A DNA stretch of 64,000 nt, taken from Ustulina deusta (Eukaryota; Ascomycota; Sordariomycetes; Xylariales; Xylariaceae). Position numbers and translations under genes: made by a program. The notes under the pieces are model-generated. The model was given only the letters and a program-made list of their open reading frames with translations. It had not been told where the DNA came from and searched no databases. The stretch lies in the NCBI GenBank assembly GCA_023159155.1, contig JAJNNX010000016.1, forward strand, positions 372,001 to 436,000. The letters run 5' to 3'. The number at the start of each line of letters is the position of its first letter. Within the stretch, counting starts at the first letter, position 1. This document shows positions 58,070 to 64,000 of the stretch, one piece after another.

Positions 58070-61000
58070 CAAGCTAATCTGAAATATATAACTTGTGTCT
58101 TCGATTGAAACTTGCATGGTCGAATATCGGAACCCTGAAAGTGGCTTTGAATGGAAAGTCGATCATCAAGGTATACATGTACAGCCGGAATACTGATGTA
58201 CTTCAAGCTGCCAGCTTTAGACGAGACATACCGTGTCAGTCAAAATCGCGAGTCAGCAGAGGCGTTATTCTACCGGGCTTTTGACTCTCAGGCTTGTTCT
58301 TAGCTGGAGTTAAGGCGTGAGATAAGACGTGCGCTTTTGCGTTGCGCCCCCTAGCGAATAGGGTCTCATCGCTCTTCTCGGTGGTCTTGGGGAAGGCCGT
58401 GACATATTGACTCGTCGGCCATACCTCCATGTCTAGTGCCTTGATCTGCATTTTCTACTACGTTGGCGCATGTTTCGTCGTTGGACTGCAGCAACATGCC
58501 AAACACATAGCGAAAACTACAATTTAAAATGAGATGATTAAACGAATGTTTTCGTCATCTGATTTCGCCAACCTGTACCTCAAATTGATAGATCGGCTAG
58601 TCGTGGTGCGGGTTCTAGGAGATTGATTCCTGACAGGTCGCGCACCTTCGAACGATCAAGCTTTTCATCTTGCAGTCGTATCCGAGTGGATCTACTGGGT
58701 GGACATTGTCTTGATAGGAGTCATTCATTGTCGGTTCTGCAACAGCCTTAATTATTTGTTTCATGGCTTAAGCAATGCCTCATAGTATGTTCATTTTTTG
58801 AACCGACAAGACGACCTGCGAAGAGCCGCTCTCTATCGCAGCCATTTGTCCTATTCTTGACTTGTTGCTACCTGTCAGAAGCTACATGACATATCTAGTA
58901 GGCCATTCATTTACGTTTGTTAGTTTTTTCAGCAGAATACTACATAGGCACGAAGCATTGGATCTTACCTAGCGCGATCTAGCCACCGAGGGGAAACTCT
59001 CTAAGCAGGGATTGACGGTCTAGCGACAGAAAGAGGGAGAGAGAACTTTAGACGCTGGGAACGCCTGTGATATTCCCACTTTATCACTGCGGTATGAACT
59101 AGGGGGGTGATACCGGCCCCGTTCCGGGTGCACAGTTCAGCCTTTGAACTTTTTCAATCCGGTAACAGATGCAGGGGCTTTCCCAATCATCCTTTCGAGA
59201 TCCTTACACGACGCGGTGCAGATACGTGTCTCGGCGAGCTTGTACAGCCAAGTGTACTACGTCTACACTAGGTTAGTCTCCACTGCCTAACTAGGTAACC
59301 TACCGGTATGGAGTGCAAAGTATGTGTCTCCGGCGACCAGAAATGGTTTGGGACTTTAACTTGGAGTGTAAGGCAGAGACGACAATAACATAACTACTAT
59401 CTACAACTAGGGCTAGTAACCTATCCGAGCATAGTCTCGTCACTTCTCGCTTCACTTTATGGATTAATTCGAAGCAAGTAAATAAGACTAGCGCGCGCTG
59501 ATTTCACGTCTATTGGATTGGATTTGTTCGCAGAATTTCGGCACCCGATTACAACTATATATACTTGATACTTAATTCCATCCCGTTGCAATTTGCTATT
59601 TGTTACCGAGGCTTAGGGAGTTGTCGGCCCAGGTACATACCTGATGAGTTATAGCCTTTTCTCGCTTCAGAATCAACATTCACTTTGGCAGGATTCCTTG
59701 ATCTGCTTTTAGTGCATCATCTTGCGCAAAAGGCGCGCCCCATATCCCGAATCGCTCACAACTAGTCCCTCACCCATCCCTGCCTTACACTCCCTACCCT
59801 GCAACGCATACAGACACTACGTGTAGCTATTCTGCTAGAGACGGGTCCCAGATTACAGTGCGTAATAGGTCAGCCTAATGACGGAAAGATGTGACTAGAG
59901 ACAACATACACTAAGTAGGTAGCGCGAGAGAGCTGTCAGCACTCTATTGGCGCGACTACACACGCTGGCCCCATATGCTGTCCTAATGAACAATTCGACC
60001 TGTAGGTATTTCAGTTGAGTTACACGAGAAATTACTTTCGTGTCCTGAATCCCGGGACCCGGAATGTATCCCCGCCATCGCCTAGACATCGAGTATGCCT
60101 GCAGTAGTTCCAACGTTCTCTGCATTGGGCAGTCAATACTACCTTCCTGGATAAACAGAGCAAGGAATTTCTAGATAGCTAGGCTAGGCAGCATCCGACA
60201 CTGTGGAAGTGAGAGATATGTTGAGTGGTATTACCAGGTGACGGGACGTATGTCACGCATGAGTATGCTACGACCAACCTATGGTATTGTCAACCAATTC
60301 TCCAATTTCCCGACGGGATGGTTCACATGCGACACAATCGTATTGTAACGAATAAGCGATTGCAGCTTTCACGCACATACGCACCCACGCAACCATATTC
60401 CTTGTGTCTATTATTCCCACCCACCCGGCTCCTTTATAGAGAGTTTACGATAACTGCTGATTTTTGGCTATCGGAGAGAACAGTTGGTCGCCGTTGGCTA
60501 CACCCAACCCCGTCACCCTTGAGAGGGATGGATAGCCGACAATCCTCGAGCTCGATCCCATTACGACAGACTCCAATCGACTTCGTCTTCGCGTATCGTC
60601 GTTAGGGTAACCAATTTCACTCTGCATCTCTAATTTCGGTACCTGTATGTCTAACGCCTCGATATCTACAGCCATGTGGCCCAGTGTATTGACCCCCTGG
60701 CTCGTCAATACCATGAGTGATCAAAAGGGGGATTCATGTATAGGCGCCTTTATGTGGATAATTAGCGATGGGAAATCCTCCTCATACCAGACAGAGGCCA
60801 ATATAGACAGCCTGAGTAACCAGCCGGCCTATTTACTGCTCATAACTCAGAGCTATCCTCGAGACTACGTATCTTACGGGGCTGGATATCCATTTCTATG
60901 TACTTCTCTTTCCTGGTACTTTGGAACTATTTTTGTAGCTCTAGGCATACATATAACCTAGGTATTTTAGTCAGATCTAACCCCGACCGACCTTGACCTT

Positions 61001-62843
61001 GTTGGTCCTTAGAAATACTAATGCGATCACAGGGCTAAGTTCCGGCACTTCATCATGGGCGATTTCCACGCCTCAAGCCAACAACCAACGACCAAAACGA
61101 GCTAGCAACGCAAACAGCAAATGAGAAACCATTCCTCCCCCCCCCTCCACGCCCTTGCCGTCGCGTGGCAGTGTCGATTTAGAACGGCGCTTAGAAGTTG
61201 AAAATGTAAGCAGCTACAGGATTCTGGGGAAGCGCCCCACCAACTGCGTACAAGTAGGTGACAATTATTCACAGAAGATAAGATAATCGGGGCCGAATAG
61301 GCGCAACGAAGCTGCATATCGTAGATACTGCTTAGTACACGATATATAGGTACTTGACAAGAGTGCCGAAACTAGTGAGATCGACGTTGTCTACTGTACA
61401 TCTAATCTAGGTAAGTCCTACGGGAGGAACGGCATCGTGATATCCCCTACACGCGAGCCCTCGACACCCTGTCATCGCCACGTGGTTACGAGCCAGGTGC
61501 ATTTGGAAACTAGTCGTCATATTAGAAGTAGTCTCTTATTTAGAAGGCACCGCCTTCTTCGAATCCGGAGAAAAAGCCATGCCTCTTGTTTGTATGTGCT
61601 CTCGCCCTTAGAATGCAGCACACTCCTCTGGAAGATAGCTACACCATAAATAACCTGCAGTTTCAAGATTGACATGTAGAGCCACCCTAGCTCGCTCCCT
61701 TTGATCCGAGTAGCTTGCGGGCTGTCAACTAGGCCGCCTGCCGGTCTCCAATCTCAAAGCTTAAATTAGCAAATAGCTCATCGTGAATTTCGATTCGCAC
61801 TACTTCCATGCAACTAACTCGCTGAGCTTCTACCATCGAATGATTCTGTCGGCACCCCTCCATAATAACTCACCCTATCTTCAGGCTAATAGGCGGACGC
61901 CGCAAGCAGGCATCTGGCGTAGCCCGCTAAGGTCATGATGTGAAAACTAAGTGTGTCTGTGCCTATTCAAGACAAGCTCAGACAAGCTTCTAATTCGGAA
62001 AGGTACAACACCGGATATTCTTGAGCCGCAAGACCAAATGCGTGTCCGATAAATATAGACTGATGTCAAATCCTATATCGGGTTCCGAGTCTACCTCTCG
62101 CGTTGCCTAGTCGTTACCAGAGACAAGCCCGAGTCTAGAGGACACTCGAGGCTCCGAGAAGTAGGCAGATCACAGAATCGACGTCATACGTAGAGGTAAA
62201 GAGGCTATGGTATCGTAAGTCAGAAGAGTTCCGCGCCCGGAAAACGTCCAGCCGCGCTGGCTGCGTGACACAAACGTATGTTCGGTATAGGAGCATCTGT
62301 CAGTATTCACCCGTGCTGACAAATGGGCGTTACGTGACATTAGAACATATACGTAGACGTATTCGGCCGTCCCTGAGTTTGAATTATCTGTAACTGTCTT
62401 CCCTGCTCTAAGTATTTGTGTATCGATCGGTGCATGGTCGATCGGCGCGGCACGGCAACACCGATTCCAGATGGCAGAGTAACACAGTAGTCCAGATTAC
62501 TTCACCGTCTCATTCATATAATCAGCATCGCTTGACGCCACAATCTACCCCCACGATCATCTTACTGACCGGTGTTTTAACACAGACCGACTTAAGAGGA
62601 GTATTTCAAATCTCCCAATCATCAAGCATTCGGCGGTGAATGCGAGTATGTATACCTGTCCCAATATGTGTGTTATTTTGCGAGGTGTTAAGATCAAGTA
62701 CGTCAGCAAGCAGGCATTGACAGCAATCAGATGACGGCGTGTTGCTTGCATCGTAGTTAAAGCAAGTGTCAGCGTAGCGTAGCAACGGGTCGCGGCTAGG
62801 CCAAGCACCACCACCACCCATACCAGAATAGAAAACGGAAAGG

Positions 62844-62880
<37 letters not shown>

Positions 62881-64000
62881 CTAGAAAAAAACGTGGTTCA
62901 GGTTGAACCAAACAGTGGGTTTTTCGAAGATGCCGAAACTCGAAGGAAGCAGAGGAATACGAAGAAGGGGGAAAAAATAATAATAATAAGGCATCTGCAG
63001 AACCGCCCCCAACAAGCATTAGATCCATGCTCTCGCACGTGTTTTCGGCAAAGTCGAGGCGGAGCAAGGGCCAAGGAATGATGGGGCAAAACGGGTCCCG
63101 ACAGCGCGGAGTCTTGCCAGAGCACGTTCTCAGTCGCGACGCTGACACCGACACTGATACCAGACCAATGCGACCCTTGAAGCAATCAGACGGCACAGTA
63201 GGGCTCGACGTATGATCGGGTGGAACCCGTTAGGGGACGACTATCTCCCCCGAATGGTATGTCAAAGAACCTTCGTTCCGTGTTCGACTGCGCACGGTAC
63301 CCAAGGCCGAAAGGGGAAGAACAGGGCCGGGAAACTGTAACCAAGACACAGGCATTGGTAGAGAGTAGGATAACGAAGTAGCTAGGTGGTAATATCTCAG
63401 TGCGAGGTAAGGACAGAAAGCTTGTTGATTATTGTCCTATATGATGTACATTTATCAATCTTACAAGTCAAGTTGATTAGAATCATGGACCAGCCAATCA
63501 TGTTGCCTCAACTCTCTGCGATTTTCTTTTTTTCTTTTGGCTTCTGCGTATGCCTATAGAGCCCTCATAACCTGACTTGAGTCTTGTGCCAATCTTTGAA
63601 ATGTTCGAAATGAAATAAATTAAATATCCCCAAACTCCAACGCGTGGGCTGGCCCACCTGATGTGAACTGCTCTTAAGACTCCGATCTTCCCGAAATGCA
63701 AAGTAGCCATTGTCAGGTAGGTGCCCAAATTTATTGTTTCCATCACCTGGAGGTGGCGGATGTATTGTAATGAACGTAGCTACCATAGTGAATGTAGCAG
63801 AGATATGAAACAGTGTCTTGCGAGCCTATATCCTTCTAGCACGGAGTACGCTCATGACACCCGTGAGGTAATTATTTTTTTCTGGTGGCTTGTTGAAAAG
63901 AGAGAGTATGAAGGATCTCGGTTGGTCCATGGGTATTGCTGCCAATAACAAAAAGGGGTATCTTTAGGAGGTTGTATGCTGCTGAATGAGGTAGTAGATG
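58070..64000. other. Gene-poor region to the window end
   Basis: Open frames at 58236-58451 (-), 60225-60605 (+), 60647-60961 (+) and 62606-63196 (-) show no motif. The last depends on a poly-T coding run and is rejected. A few TAGGTA units recur near 59,270-59,300 and 61,350. No RNA gene was recognised. Confidence 0.45.
62844..62876 (+). repeat. A33 homopolymer
   Basis: Thirty-three consecutive A, followed by GAGG and another A-rich run. It could be the worn poly(A) tail of an inserted retrotransposed copy, or a simple slippage tract. Upstream DNA shows no recognisable coding remnant to decide. Confidence 0.85.

Noticed and set aside
58236..58451. Possible first exon of the TPR relic (MQIKALDMEVWPTS)
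   Set aside because: The frame stops before the nearest GTATGT donor, and no phase-matched join to the TPR part was found.
62606..63196. 196-codon minus-strand frame
   Set aside because: It runs through the A33 tract as poly-Phe and has no domain; homopolymer-dependent.

Overview
This window is nuclear DNA of a filamentous ascomycete, most likely a sordariomycete. The signs are genes split by short introns (48-194 bp) with GTRAGT-type donors and CTAAC/CTGAC branch sites, a class II hydrophobin with exact class II cysteine spacing, a Kex2-type kexin, fungal NLR (STAND) remains, and intergenic DNA full of TAGGTA/GGTACC steps. No bacterial operons, CRISPR arrays or intact mobile elements were seen.

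Layout. 0.5-1.0 kb: NatC subunit Naa38 (+). 1.0-4.8 kb: gene-poor, AT-rich. 4.8-6.4 kb: aldehyde dehydrogenase (+). 8.6-9.8 kb: short-chain dehydrogenase with a presequence-like N-terminus (+). 10.4-11.2 kb: conserved MGAK protein of unknown function (-). 14.5-15.4 kb: secreted HD-domain protein (-). 15.4-20.3 kb: gene-poor, with one intron-containing tRNA-Ala(CGC) (-). 20.4-23.5 kb: membrane-bound GT90 glycosyltransferase (+). 24.1-25.6 kb: sorting nexin Snx4/Atg24 (+). 26.5-29.5 kb: eight-exon protein of unknown function with an HEMFH zincin motif (+). 30.1-32.7 kb: kexin (-). 34.2-36.6 kb: decayed GTPase-like and esterase-NACHT-ankyrin NLR relic (+). 39.1-44.2 kb: very large PhoD-like phosphatase (+). 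45.8-49.0 kb: EDEM/Mnl1-type GH47 mannosidase (-). 51.3-52.4 kb: hydrophobin with a long Ser/Thr repeat domain (-). 55-58 kb: decayed or minor genes, including a TPR-like relic. 58-64 kb: no convincing gene.

The intact genes are mostly housekeeping and secretory. Kexin, the EDEM-like mannosidase, the GT90 transferase and Snx4 act in the secretory/endosomal system. The hydrophobin and the HD protein are predicted cargo of it. The genes do not form an obvious biosynthetic cluster. The less-described items are the HEMFH protein, the NLR relic whose stop codons look like C:G-to-T:A changes, the repeat-extended hydrophobin, and three intron-like segments sharing a related 3' end. All gene models were spliced by eye: each join keeps the reading frame, but none is backed by transcript data.
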